Source: Nocardia sp. NBC_00403
GTDB lineage: Bacteria; Actinomycetota; Actinomycetes; Mycobacteriales; Mycobacteriaceae
DNA: 64,000 nucleotides
NCBI RefSeq assembly: GCF_036046055.1
Contig: NZ_CP107939.1
Coordinates: forward strand, 496,001 to 560,000
Reading direction: 5' to 3'
The notes beneath the pieces are model-generated. The model worked only from the letters and a program-made list of their open reading frames with translations. It was not told the DNA's origin and made no database searches. The position numbers and the translations under genes were made by a program. Below, in pieces: positions 8,284 through 17,340 of the stretch (its first letter is position 1; the number at the start of each line of letters is the position of its first letter).

Positions 8284-8618
8284 CTACTCCACCTCGGACA
8301 ACTCGGTAGGAACACGGAAGGGCGGCGTGCTCTTGCCCATGATCCGGAAGCGGCGCCACGGGTCGGGATCGCCGACGAAACCTCTCGCGCGCTGCGCTCG
8401 GTACGGATGGTCACCCTGGTCCGTGCTTCGTCGCCGAGGGCGGAGGGAAGTTCGTCGCTAGGCCGAATGCGGCCGAACCAGCGGAAGATTCCGTCGATCG
8501 GCTCGCGGTAGCCGCGCAGCTCGACCAGGACCGGGATTTCCGTGTCGTGCACGACGATCGTTGCGGGCCCGATGTAGTCCGATCCGGTATGTGGGCTGCC
8601 GGCGAAACCGCTGCTCAT
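8284..8618 (-). pseudogene. DUF4873 protein gene with a single-base frameshift
   Basis: The ATG at 8618 follows GGAAGGAG. The first frame reads a DUF4873 domain (TGSDYIGPATIVVHDTEIP, then a GYREPIDGIFRWFGRI core) up to about residue 80. The family's conserved C-terminal stretch then appears in another frame: GDPDPWRRFRIMGKSTPPF, ending at TAG 8284-8286 next to the TetR start. Restoring one base at about 8380/8381 (GAG-GxT-TTC-GTC) rejoins the frames exactly. Without it, translation runs into unrelated sequence and overlaps the TetR gene. DUF4873 proteins accompany flavin monooxygenases; their role is unknown. Either a real mutation or a sequencing error. Confidence 0.75.
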
Positions 8619-8788
8619 CTCGACTCCTTCCGGATCCCGCCGTAGCGGTGAAAACCGAACGCACACCCCCGCGTTGACATCGGATGAGACGTGCGACACA
8701 CTCGTAAATGTACACGGAACTGTCGGTATTGGGTACCTCAGGTATTAGATATTACGATTCCGCAGATCAGCGGAGAGAGCTGGGGACA

Positions 8789-9073
8789 ATGACGTCCGGC
8801 CACGATTACAGCTTCCGACCTGCCACTACTGCGTCCGGTGCTGCCGTGCACCGACGCCGCCGCACCGGCGATCGGCAGAACACCGCACGGCGATTGCTGC
8901 TCGCCGCAACGGCGGAGAGCGCCTACGACCCGGATCTCGACATCGACTGGGACGCGGCGCCAGACCCCGCCAAGGTGGGGATGCTCGACGGCACCGTGAC
9001 ACGGCTGCTCTACAAGCCCTCGCGCACCGTGCCGCAGGACATCCTCGACGAGCTCGACAGCAAAGCGGCGTGA
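8789..9073 (+). CDS. Short protein resembling the N terminus of a diiron oxygenase/hydrolase
   Basis: 94 residues from ATG 8789 (GGGGA upstream). The segment RRLLLAATAESAYDPDLDID resembles the N-terminal strap of AurF/PF10118-type metal-dependent oxygenases or hydrolases, which usually continue for about 250 more residues with the metal ligands. Here only the strap and a short tail remain, and no metal-binding residues are visible. The stop TGA overlaps the GTG of the flavoprotein (GTGA at 9070-9073), so it is translationally coupled. Either a decayed oxygenase or a small helper protein. Function unknown. Confidence 0.6.
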   Translation: MTSGHDYSFRPATTASGAAVHRRRRTGDRQNTARRLLLAATAESAYDPDLDIDWDAAPDPAKVGMLDGTVTRLLYKPSRTVPQDILDELDSKAA

Positions 9074-10623
9074 GCATGGCGCCCGTGCACACCAGAGTGC
9101 TGATCATCGGCAGCGGCTTTTCCGGCCTCGGCATGGCCATCGCGCTGGACAAGGCCGGGATCGGCGACTACCTCATTGTGGAGAAGGCCGGCGAGATCGG
9201 CGGAACCTGGCGCGACAACACCTATCCCGGATGCGCCTGTGATGTGCCGACCCACCTGTACTCCTACTCGTTCGAACCGCGCACGGACTGGCAGCGGCTG
9301 TTCTCTCAGCAGCAGGAGATCTTCGACTATTTGAAGGAGGTCACCGACAAGTACGGTCTGCGCAAGCACATTCGGTTCCACCAGCACATGAATCGCAGCT
9401 ATTGGGACGACACCGAGCAGCGGTGGCACGCGTTCAGCGTCGACGGCCAGGAGTACGTCGCACAGTTCATCGTCTCCGCGATCGGTGCGCTGCATGTGCC
9501 GAGCATTCCGAAGATCGCCGGCAGCGCGGAATTCGCCGGCGCGGCTTTCCATTCCGCGCAGTGGAACCACGATGTCCCATTGGCGGGCAAGCGGGTCGCG
9601 GTGATCGGAACCGGTGCGAGCGCCATCCAATTCGTGCCCGAGATCGTCGGCCAGGTGGCCGCGCTGACGGTGTATCAGCGCACCGCGCCGTGGGTGCTGC
9701 CGCGGTCGGATGTGGTCTTCTCCGAAGGGTTCCGGCGGGCACTGCGCCGGGTGCCCGGACTGCGTTTCGCGGTGCGCAACGGGATCTACTGGACCGCCGA
9801 GGTCGGCGCTTATGCGATGAACCGGCGGCCCGATCTACTGCGGGCCGTGGAGTGGGTCGGCAAGCGGCTCATCAACCGTCAGATCGCCGATCCGGTGCTG
9901 CGCGCCCGCGTGACGCCGGACTACCGGGCCGGTTGCAAGCGCCTGCTCGGCTCCGACACCTACTATCCCGCGCTGGCCGATCCCAAGACGGAGCTGGTGA
10001 CCGAGCGCATCGACCACCTGACCGCAGCGGGCCTCGTCACCGCCGATGGCGTCGAGCGCCCGGCCGATGTGATCATCTACGGCACCGGATTCCACGTCAT
10101 CGATTCGTTCTCGAGCCTCTCGATCACCGGACGCGGTGGCGTCGACCTGGCGCGGCGGTGGACCGAGGAAGGCGTGCAGGCCCATCGCGGTATCACGGTG
10201 GCCGATATGCCCAATGCCTTCTTCCTGCTCGGCCCCAATACCGGGCTCGGCCACAACTCGATCATCTTCATGATCGAGTCACAGATCCACTATGTGCTGC
10301 AGGCGATGCGGCAGTTGCGCGAGCAGGGCGCAGTGGCGCTGGCGCCGCGCCGCTCGGCGCAGGACCGGTTCAACGCGCGGCTACAGCAACGGTTGGCCCG
10401 CTCGGTGTGGAACACCGGTGGCTGCAAGAGCTGGTATCTGGACGAGCACGGCAACAACCGGACGCTGTGGTCGGGCTTCACCTGGGAGTACTGGCGGCAG
10501 ACCCGGCGAATCGACCCCGCGGAATACGAATTCTTCGGTCCGAGCTCGAGTCCCATCGTTCGCCCGACCATTGTGCTGGAAGACCTTCCCGCACAGTCGT
10601 TCCCCACTTCGATCACGTCATAG
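9070..10623 (+). CDS. Flavin-containing monooxygenase, Baeyer-Villiger type
   Basis: 517 residues. The FAD-binding Rossmann motif GSGFSG is at 14-19, GGTW at 44-47, and the Baeyer-Villiger fingerprint F-x-G-x3-H-x3-W (FAGAAFHSAQW) at about 155-165. The NADPH-binding motif VIGTGASAIQ follows directly. Such enzymes insert oxygen next to a ketone; the group includes EthA and MymA of mycobacteria. Followed by an SDR and a ferredoxin in one operon and divergent from DUF4873/TetR, a layout common in Nocardia and Rhodococcus. The substrate (lipid, steroid or terpene ketone) is inference only. Confidence 0.9.
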   Translation: MSMAPVHTRVLIIGSGFSGLGMAIALDKAGIGDYLIVEKAGEIGGTWRDNTYPGCACDVPTHLYSYSFEPRTDWQRLFSQQQEIFDYLKEVTDKYGLRKHIRFHQHMNRSYWDDTEQRWHAFSVDGQEYVAQFIVSAIGALHVPSIPKIAGSAEFAGAAFHSAQWNHDVPLAGKRVAVIGTGASAIQFVPEIVGQVAALTVYQRTAPWVLPRSDVVFSEGFRRALRRVPGLRFAVRNGIYWTAEVGAYAMNRRPDLLRAVEWVGKRLINRQIADPVLRARVTPDYRAGCKRLLGSDTYYPALADPKTELVTERIDHLTAAGLVTADGVERPADVIIYGTGFHVIDSFSSLSITGRGGVDLARRWTEEGVQAHRGITVADMPNAFFLLGPNTGLGHNSIIFMIESQIHYVLQAMRQLREQGAVALAPRRSAQDRFNARLQQRLARSVWNTGGCKSWYLDEHGNNRTLWSGFTWEYWRQTRRIDPAEYEFFGPSSSPIVRPTIVLEDLPAQSFPTSITS

Positions 10624-10637
10624 CGCGAGGACAGGTC

Positions 10638-11486
10638 ATGAAGAGCTTCGATAATAAAGTTGCTGTCATCACCGGTGCGGGCTCCGGGATCGGTCGCGCG
10701 CTCGCGCTGGAGCTTGCGCGGCGGGGCGCGCGGCTCGCGCTGTCGGATATCGATACCGGCGCGGTGGCCGATACCGCGGGTCGTTGCGAAAAGCTGGGCG
10801 CGACAGCCATTCCCTATGAACTCGATGTCGCGCATCGGGCGGCGGTGTACGCCCATGCCGACGATGTGCGCGGCGAGTTCGGCGGCGTGAATCTGGTGAT
10901 CAACAATGCCGGTGTTGCGTTGGGCGCCAAAGTCGAGGACATGGAGTGGTCGGACTTCGATTGGTTGATGAACATCAATTTCTGGGGCGTCGCGCACGGC
11001 ACCAAGGCTTTCCTGCCGGATGTCATCGCCTCGGGAGACGGACATATCGTCAATATGTCGTCGGTGTTCGGCCTCATCGGCGTGCCGACCCAAAGCGCCT
11101 ATAACGCCGCGAAATTCGCGGTGCGCGGCTTCACCGAGGCATTGCGGCAGGAGATGCGGATCGCCGGGCACCCGGTCGGCGTGACCTGCGTGCACCCCGG
11201 CGGGGTCAAGACGAATATCGCGGTGAACGCGCGCGGCATTCCCGATGGCATCGACATCGACGTGGTGCGGCGCGGCTTCGAATCCATCACCATGACCAGG
11301 CCGAACTCGGCGGCCAAGATCATTCTGCGCGGCGTACAGCGAAACAAGGCCAGGGTGCTGATCGGCGCAGACGCACGCGGCTTCGATCTGATTCCCCGGA
11401 TTCTCGGCCCGAGCTACGAGGACCTCGGCGTGCCGCTCTACCGGCTGGGCCGCCGTGCCGCAGGGCGTTTCGGCATCCAACTGTAG
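10638..11486 (+). CDS. Short-chain dehydrogenase/reductase
   Basis: 282 residues, classical SDR. Cofactor motif TGAGSGIG (12-19), NNAG (89-92), Asn113, and the catalytic Ser141/142, Tyr155 and Lys159 (YNAAK). ATG at 10638, 14 bp after the flavoprotein. The pairing suggests it makes or removes the ketone used by the Baeyer-Villiger enzyme. Confidence 0.92.
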   Translation: MKSFDNKVAVITGAGSGIGRALALELARRGARLALSDIDTGAVADTAGRCEKLGATAIPYELDVAHRAAVYAHADDVRGEFGGVNLVINNAGVALGAKVEDMEWSDFDWLMNINFWGVAHGTKAFLPDVIASGDGHIVNMSSVFGLIGVPTQSAYNAAKFAVRGFTEALRQEMRIAGHPVGVTCVHPGGVKTNIAVNARGIPDGIDIDVVRRGFESITMTRPNSAAKIILRGVQRNKARVLIGADARGFDLIPRILGPSYEDLGVPLYRLGRRAAGRFGIQL

Positions 11487-11494
11487 GCGGGGCG

Positions 11495-11788
11495 ATGGCG
11501 AATTCGCACGTGCGCACCCTGGAAATCGTCGAAGTGATCAAGGAGACCGACGCCGAATTACCATGGCCGCGAACGTCCACACTGTTGGACACTCTGCCGG
11601 CCAACGGCTACGACGCCCCCTATTCCCGCCGTGCCGGCGAATGCAGCGCCTGCGCCTGCACGGTGCGCGCGGGCGAGGTCAGCATGCTGCGCAACGAAAC
11701 TCTCGTCGACGCCGACCTCGCCCTCGGCCTCACCCTCGCTTGCCAGTCGGTGCCGCTGACCGACCACGTCGAGATCGACTTCGACTAA
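11495..11788 (+). CDS. Plant-type [2Fe-2S] ferredoxin-like protein lacking one cluster cysteine
   Basis: 97 residues with the fold of the ferredoxin domain found in ketosteroid 9-alpha-hydroxylase-type reductases. The family motif is C-x4-C-x2-C...C. Here the first ligand position is Arg45 (PYSRRAGECSACAC) while Cys50, Cys53 and the distal Cys83 (LACQSVP) are present. The codon is CGC, one transition from TGC. The protein would therefore be expected not to hold a normal cluster, unless another residue substitutes. Last gene of the flavoprotein operon, 8 bp after the SDR. Confidence 0.85.
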   Translation: MANSHVRTLEIVEVIKETDAELPWPRTSTLLDTLPANGYDAPYSRRAGECSACACTVRAGEVSMLRNETLVDADLALGLTLACQSVPLTDHVEIDFD

Positions 11789-11810
11789 CCGGCCGAGGAC
11801 GATCCCGCGG

Positions 11811-11945
11811 TCAGCGCTTCTTGGGCAGGAAGGTGGCCTCGGTGCTCGCATCACCGGCCGACTTGGCCTTCTTCTCCGCTCGCTTTTCCTTGAGAGACTT
11901 GCCGGACTTCTTCGTCATGCCACTGCGCGGAGATTTATCGGACAT
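11811..11945 (-). CDS. Small lysine-rich conserved actinobacterial protein
   Basis: 44 residues, strongly basic: MSDKSPRSGMTKKSGKSLKE followed by an alternating Lys/Ala/Arg stretch. ATG at 11945 with GAAGGA upstream. Proteins with this N terminus recur in Nocardia and Rhodococcus; no function is known to me. Convergent with the ferredoxin gene. Confidence 0.7.
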   Translation of the reverse strand: MSDKSPRSGMTKKSGKSLKEKRAEKKAKSAGDASTEATFLPKKR

Positions 11946-12042
11946 CGTGGTCCTTCGATTGGAGACCTGAACGGTCCCGATCCCCCGACCGTACGCTACG
12001 GCGGAGGGCTCGGAGCCCGGCTTTCCGCTGGAGAGCGGATTT

Positions 12043-12804
12043 TCAGCCCAGCTGTTCGGTGAGGAAGTCCTCCCAAGTGCGCTTGCCGATTCGCGCGTTG
12101 TCGAGATTGAGATTGACGCCCGCACGGTAAGCCTTGCCCGCCTTGCCCGGCACCCGGATCGGCAGGAACGGGCGGCGCTTGCCGACGGCCGTCAAGTAGC
12201 TGCGGATCAGCTCCGGCAGCGTGTATACCGTGGGGCCGGCCAAATCCGTCACCAGACCGGCCGGGGCGCCGTTCGCCAGCTCGACCAGGCGGGCCGCCAC
12301 CTCACGCGAATCGACCGGCTGCCACCGGATCGCGTGGGGAGCCGGGACGATCGGCATCTTCGCCATCGCCTGCACCGTCTTCAGCGCCAGGTCGTGGAAC
12401 TGGGCGGCCCGCAGGATCGTGTACGGCTGGCCGGACTCGATGATGGCGCGCTCCGCGCCGAGCTTGGCCTTGAAGTACCCGAGCGGGATGGTGTCCGCGC
12501 CGATGACCGAGATGTGTACGAAGTGCTGCACGCCCGCGGCCGCGGCGGCCTGCACCAGGTTCTGCGTGGCGATGTCATCGCCCTTGGGGCCGCCCGCAAG
12601 GTGCACGATGGTGTCGACACCGGCTACCGCCGCATCGATGCCTTCGCCTTTCAGGAGGTCACCGGTCACGTATTCGATGCCCTCGGTGGCCTCGCGGGTG
12701 CTGCGGCTCAGCAGCCGAATCCGGTAGCCGGCCTCCCGCAGCAGCGGCGTGACGTGGCCGCCGAGGGTGCCGGTGCCGCCGGTGAGCAGGATGGTCGAGG
12801 TCAT
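12043..12804 (-). CDS. NAD(P)-binding atypical SDR (NmrA-like)
   Basis: 253 residues. GGTGTLGGHV near the N terminus is the dinucleotide-binding turn, and the sequence follows the NAD(P)H-binding/NmrA family (TILRAAQFHDLAL segment, no YxxxK). ATG at 12804; a longer in-frame extension to 13152 has no family similarity. Related to the 32238 gene, which shares the ILRAAQFH segment. Role unknown, possibly redox sensing or quinone/flavin reduction. Confidence 0.82.
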   Translation of the reverse strand: MTSTILLTGGTGTLGGHVTPLLREAGYRIRLLSRSTREATEGIEYVTGDLLKGEGIDAAVAGVDTIVHLAGGPKGDDIATQNLVQAAAAAGVQHFVHISVIGADTIPLGYFKAKLGAERAIIESGQPYTILRAAQFHDLALKTVQAMAKMPIVPAPHAIRWQPVDSREVAARLVELANGAPAGLVTDLAGPTVYTLPELIRSYLTAVGKRRPFLPIRVPGKAGKAYRAGVNLNLDNARIGKRTWEDFLTEQLG

Positions 12805-13028
12805 TGGTCTCTCGGCGGACCGGGAGTCATCCCAATCGCTTCGTTGGCGGTTCTGCCTAGATGACTGCGCAGGCGGCCGGAGTGTGACAGCGGGTCCATA
12901 GAGTGCCCCGTCACCATCGCCATGATTTGCCGAAACAGCAAAGAAAGTGGCCCGGGAAAGCACCGCGCGGCCATCATTCGATGACGGTGGACAACCACAC
13001 GCCTGCGACCCCGACAGGAGCACAACCC

Positions 13029-13679
13029 ATGACCGAGACCTCTGAATCGAACGCCACCCAGGAGTTCTGGGAGGAGTTCTATCGAGACCGCGACCAGGTC
13101 TGGTCCGGGAATCCCAACCCGCTGCTGGTGCGTGAAGTTGCCGACCTGACACCGGGAACTGCGCTCGACCTCGGCTGCGGCGAAGGCGGCGACGCCATCT
13201 GGCTGGCCGGACACGGATGGCGGGTCACCGCGGTCGATGTGTCCGCGACCGCCTTGCGGCGCGCCGCAGGGCATGCACAGGATGCAGGCGTCGGGGACCG
13301 GATCGTCTGGGCCGAACACGATCTGGCGCAGTCGTTTCCGGATGGGTCGTTCGATCTGGTGACCGCGCAGTTCTTCCATTCGCCGGTCGCGCAGGCCGAT
13401 GAGCGGACCGACGTGCTGCGGCGGGCCGCGGCGGCGGTGTCGCCCGGTGGGGTGTTGCTGATCGCCGGTCACGCCGGGTGGCCGTCGTTCGTGCACGAGC
13501 ACGACGCGCCCTTCGACGTGCACTTCCCGACGATCCCGGAGGTCATCGACGGACTCGGCCTCGACACGACGGCCTGGCAGGTCGAGACGACCGACGAAGT
13601 CCAGCGCGAGGTGACCGGGCCGGACGGTCAGAGCGGGCACCGGGCCGACACTGTCGTGCGCATTCGACGCCTCCGGTAG
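13029..13679 (+). CDS. Class I SAM-dependent methyltransferase
   Basis: 216 residues. Motif I is LDLGCGEGGDAIWLA, followed by the acidic VTAVDVS at the end of beta-2 and FDLVTAQFFH at motif IV. The domain fits Methyltransf_25/tellurite-resistance-like enzymes acting on small molecules. ATG at 13029 with GACAGGAG directly upstream. Monocistronic as far as can be seen. Confidence 0.88.
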   Translation: MTETSESNATQEFWEEFYRDRDQVWSGNPNPLLVREVADLTPGTALDLGCGEGGDAIWLAGHGWRVTAVDVSATALRRAAGHAQDAGVGDRIVWAEHDLAQSFPDGSFDLVTAQFFHSPVAQADERTDVLRRAAAAVSPGGVLLIAGHAGWPSFVHEHDAPFDVHFPTIPEVIDGLGLDTTAWQVETTDEVQREVTGPDGQSGHRADTVVRIRRLR

Positions 13680-13750
13680 GACCCGGGTACCCAGCAACCT
13701 CACAGCTGGGGCCCAGCTCCACACCAGCGCGGGTGTCGAAGGTGGTCCAC

Positions 13751-15019
13751 ATGACCGAAACCGCGACCGCCGTGCACCGGGCGGAGCCGACCGAAGCGGT
13801 GATCGCCCCCGTGCTGGATGTGGTGATCCCCGTCTACAACGAGGAGACCGACCTCGGGGTATGCGTGCGTCGGCTACACGAGTACCTGCGCGCCGGATTT
13901 CCGTTCCCGGCGCGCATCACCATTGCCGACAATGCGAGCACCGACGACACCATGCAGGTCGCACGGCTGCTCGCCGACGAACTCGACGACGTGCGAGTAG
14001 TGCATCTGGACGACAAAGGGCGGGGCAGAGCGCTGCGGACGGTGTGGGAGCAATCCGACGCCCAGGTGGTCGCCTACATGGACGTCGACCTGTCCACCGA
14101 CCTCAATGCCCTGCTCCCCTTGGTCGCCCCACTGATCACCGGGCATTCCGATCTCGCGATCGGCACCCGATTGAGCGCGTCGTCGCGCGTGGTGCGCGGC
14201 CCCAAGCGCGAGATCATTTCCCGCTGCTACAACCTGCTACTGAAAGCCTCACTGCAGGCGCACTTCTCGGATGCGCAGTGCGGATTCAAGGCGATGCGCA
14301 CCGAGGTCGCGCGCCGGTTGCTGCCGCTGGTACGGGACGGTGAGTGGTTCTTCGACACCGAGCTGCTCGTGCTGGCGGAGCGAGCCGGGCTGCGCATTCA
14401 CGAAGTGCCGGTCGACTGGATCGATGACCCCGACAGCCGCGTCGACATCGTCGACACGGCGCGCAAAGACCTGCTCGGCATCGCCAGACTCGGTCGGGCG
14501 CTGGCGACCGGTGCACTGCCGCTGGAGGAGTTGCGCCGCGCGATCGGGCGCGAGCCGCTGGTGGCGGGCGTGCCGCTCGGCATGGTCGGTCAGTTGGTAC
14601 GCTTCGCCATTGTCGGGATCTCGAGCACCCTCGCTTACCTGCTGCTTTACGTTGTCCTGCAATCGTTCATCGGTGCGCAGCCCGCCAACTTCCTCGCGCT
14701 GTTGATCACCGCGGTCGGCAATACGGCCGCCAACCGTGCCTTCACCTTCGGGGTGCGCGGGGTGCGCGGGGCGGTGTCGCACCAGTTCCAGGGTTTGGTG
14801 ATCTTCGGAATCGGCCTGGCGTTAACCAGCGGATCGCTGTTCACGCTGCATCATTGGGCCCCGGATGCGCCGGTCCATCTCGAGCTGTTCGTGCTGGTGA
14901 TGGCCAATCTGATCGCCACGCTGACCCGATTCGTCGGGCTACGTTGGGTTTTCCGGAACCCTGCCGATCGACGCGTGTTGGACACCGCGGCCCACGGTGA
15001 GGAAGGAGGTCTCCGATAA
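13751..15019 (+). CDS. Bifunctional glycosyltransferase family 2 / GtrA-like membrane protein
   Basis: 422 residues. The GT2 catalytic domain (about 20-250) shows VVIPVYNEETDL, the DXD-like MDVDLSTD and a late W near the acceptor site, matching dolichol-phosphate-mannose-synthase-type enzymes. From about 278 a GtrA domain follows with four hydrophobic helices and GNTAANRAFTFGVRG. It should transfer a sugar to a polyprenyl phosphate and help flip it. The stop TAA overlaps the ATG of the next gene (TAATG), so the two are coupled: this protein probably supplies the lipid-linked donor for the GT39-type enzyme that follows. Confidence 0.9.
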   Translation: MTETATAVHRAEPTEAVIAPVLDVVIPVYNEETDLGVCVRRLHEYLRAGFPFPARITIADNASTDDTMQVARLLADELDDVRVVHLDDKGRGRALRTVWEQSDAQVVAYMDVDLSTDLNALLPLVAPLITGHSDLAIGTRLSASSRVVRGPKREIISRCYNLLLKASLQAHFSDAQCGFKAMRTEVARRLLPLVRDGEWFFDTELLVLAERAGLRIHEVPVDWIDDPDSRVDIVDTARKDLLGIARLGRALATGALPLEELRRAIGREPLVAGVPLGMVGQLVRFAIVGISSTLAYLLLYVVLQSFIGAQPANFLALLITAVGNTAANRAFTFGVRGVRGAVSHQFQGLVIFGIGLALTSGSLFTLHHWAPDAPVHLELFVLVMANLIATLTRFVGLRWVFRNPADRRVLDTAAHGEEGGLR

Positions 15020-17109
15020 TGACCACACTGATCGATTCGCGGCCGGCCGCGACGGTTGCCGAGCCGCCCAGCAAACGCGACATCCGGTGGGAATACCCCG
15101 CCTTGGCCGTGCTGCTGATCGGCACCGCGGCCGCCTATCTGTGCAATCTCAGCTCGAGCGGCTGGGCCAACTCGTTCTATTCCGCCGCGGTGCAGGCCGG
15201 TTCGGTGTCGTGGAAGGCGTTCTTCTTCGGCTCCTCGGATGCCGCGAACTCGATCACTGTCGACAAACCGCCCGCCTCGCTGTGGTTGATGGAACTGTCG
15301 GTGCGTGCGTTCGGCCTCAACAGCTGGAGCATTCTCGTTCCGGAAGTACTGCTCGGCGTCGCTTCGGTGGCGCTGCTGTGGGCGACGGTCCGCAGGCCCT
15401 TCGGCCCGGCCGCCGGACTGCTCGCCGGACTGGCACTCGCGGTGACTCCCGTCGCGGCGCTGATGTTCCGGTTCAACAATCCGGATGCGCTGCTGGTGTT
15501 CTTGATGGTCGCGGCGGCATGGGCGATGACGCGTGCGGTGGCGGACGGGCGCACTCGTTGGCTGGTGCTCACCGGCGTGCTGATCGGATTCGGGTTCCTC
15601 ACCAAGCAATTGCAGGTGCTGCTCGTTGTGCCCGCGCTGGCGCTGACCTATCTGATCGCAGGTCCACCGAAGCTCGGCAAGCGGATCTGGCAGCTGCTCG
15701 CGGCGGGCGCGGCGATGATCGCCGGAGCGGGCTGGTGGCTGCTGATCGTGGAGCTCTGGCCTGCCTCGTCACGACCGTGGATCGGTGGCTCGCACACTAA
15801 TTCGATCCTCGACCTGACCCTCGGCTACAACGGCCTGGGCCGATTGAACGGCAATGAGCGCGGCAGCGTCGGTCCCGGCGGTGAACTGCCCGCGGGCGGC
15901 AACGGAATGTGGGGCAGCGCCGGGATCACCCGCATGTTCGAGCCCGCCCAAGGTGGTCAGATCGCCTGGCTCATCCCGGCCGCACTTGTCGCTCTGGTCG
16001 TCGGAATTCTGCTGCGCGGCAAGGCCACTCGCACCGATCAGCAGCGCGCGGCACTCGTCCTCTGGGGTGGCTGGCTGCTGGTGACCGGGCTGGTTTTCAG
16101 CTTCATGGCGGGGATTTTCCATCAGTACTACACGGTGGCCCTCGCGCCGGCCGTCGCCGCGTTGGCCGGCGCGGGCGTGGTGCTGCTGTGGCGAGGTCGG
16201 CACCGATTGTGGGTCCGATCGGCACTGGCGCTCGCCGTTGGACTCACCACGGCGACTGCGTGGATGTTGTTGTCGCGCAGTGAAAGCTTCGTGCCATGGC
16301 TACGGTGGGCGGTGCTCGTTGTCGGCGTGATCGCGACGGTCGCCGTCGCGTTCCCCGCACCCCGCAAGCTTGCGATCGGGTCGGCATTGGCTGTCGCGTT
16401 CGTCGGGCTGGCCGGGCCCGTCGCCTACACCGTCGACACTATTGCGACAGGGCATGCGGGGGCGATTCCCTCCGCGGGGCCGAATGTCGGGGGCGGGCAT
16501 CGTCCGCCGTGGGGCGAGGGCGCGTTCGGGATGAATGGTCCGGACGGCGGACCCGGCGGTGCGATGCCGGGCGCGGACGGACGAAACTCACAGCCCAACA
16601 GCCGGATTCCGAATGGTGGTGGGCGGACCGACGGCGGAACTGCGGCCGGACCGAACGGCGCACCTGGGATGCGTGGGGGCGGCATTACACCGGGTGGCGG
16701 CGGCGCACCCGGCATGCAGGGCGGCCGAGGCCAAGACGGTGGGCCCGGCAATATGCTCATGGCCAGCAAGCCGAGCGATCAGATGGTCACGAAGCTGGAA
16801 CAGAACGGAAGCGACTACACCTGGGTCGCCGCCGCGGTCGGCTCCAATAGCGCAGCCGGGTTCCAGCTGGCCACCGAACTGCCGGTAATGCCGATCGGCG
16901 GCTTCAACGGCAGCGACCCCTCACCCAATCTCGACCAGTTCCAGCAGTATGTGGCCGAAGGAAAGATCCACTATTTCATCGGTGGCGGCCGCGGGCCGGG
17001 TTCCTCCGGCACCTCGACCAGCGCCCAGATCGCGCAGTGGGTGCAGGAGAACTTCACTGCTGTCGATGTAGACGGCGTCACGATGTATGACCTGACAGTC
17101 GGACGCTGA
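15019..17109 (+). CDS. ArnT/PMT-like (GT39) membrane glycosyltransferase
   Basis: 696 residues with about a dozen transmembrane helices. The first extracytoplasmic loop holds the conserved acidic/KPP pattern (SITVDKPPASLWLMELSVRA), typical of ArnT-like GT39 enzymes that use polyprenyl-phosphate sugars. Between about residues 487 and 577 lies a Gly/Pro/Asn-rich linker, followed by a soluble C-terminal domain ending at the stop. The acceptor (cell-wall glycan, lipid or protein) is unknown. Translationally coupled to the GT2/GtrA gene. Confidence 0.9.
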   Translation: MTTLIDSRPAATVAEPPSKRDIRWEYPALAVLLIGTAAAYLCNLSSSGWANSFYSAAVQAGSVSWKAFFFGSSDAANSITVDKPPASLWLMELSVRAFGLNSWSILVPEVLLGVASVALLWATVRRPFGPAAGLLAGLALAVTPVAALMFRFNNPDALLVFLMVAAAWAMTRAVADGRTRWLVLTGVLIGFGFLTKQLQVLLVVPALALTYLIAGPPKLGKRIWQLLAAGAAMIAGAGWWLLIVELWPASSRPWIGGSHTNSILDLTLGYNGLGRLNGNERGSVGPGGELPAGGNGMWGSAGITRMFEPAQGGQIAWLIPAALVALVVGILLRGKATRTDQQRAALVLWGGWLLVTGLVFSFMAGIFHQYYTVALAPAVAALAGAGVVLLWRGRHRLWVRSALALAVGLTTATAWMLLSRSESFVPWLRWAVLVVGVIATVAVAFPAPRKLAIGSALAVAFVGLAGPVAYTVDTIATGHAGAIPSAGPNVGGGHRPPWGEGAFGMNGPDGGPGGAMPGADGRNSQPNSRIPNGGGRTDGGTAAGPNGAPGMRGGGITPGGGGAPGMQGGRGQDGGPGNMLMASKPSDQMVTKLEQNGSDYTWVAAAVGSNSAAGFQLATELPVMPIGGFNGSDPSPNLDQFQQYVAEGKIHYFIGGGRGPGSSGTSTSAQIAQWVQENFTAVDVDGVTMYDLTVGR

Positions 17110-17327
17110 AAGACCGAGATCTCTTTGCACACAAGGTGATTCGCCCGATCCTACGGTCGCGGCATGGGCGTCGGCGCGATCCATTCGCGCCGCCGCCCGA
17201 CTCCGCTCTCCGCTGCTGGGCACCCGATCGACCGAAGCTCGGCGCGCGGCAGCGCTGCCCGCCTTCACATACCCCGAGCCCCCAGGCTTGGCGGCACTGC
17301 GAGACACGGGTTTCACCGCAAGCGCGG

Positions 17328-17333
17328 TAGTTT
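17328..17333 (+). promoter_or_regulatory. -10 element of the 17341 gene (leaderless)
   Basis: TAGTTT, followed by 7 nt and then the ATG at 17341; fits TANNNT plus a start-codon transcription start. Confidence 0.55.
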
Positions 17334-17340
17334 CGCACCC

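Noticed and set aside
9402..10637. Plus-strand frame upstream of the SDR as an N-terminal fusion
   Set aside because: It is the shadow frame of the monooxygenase; the SDR begins at ATG 10638.
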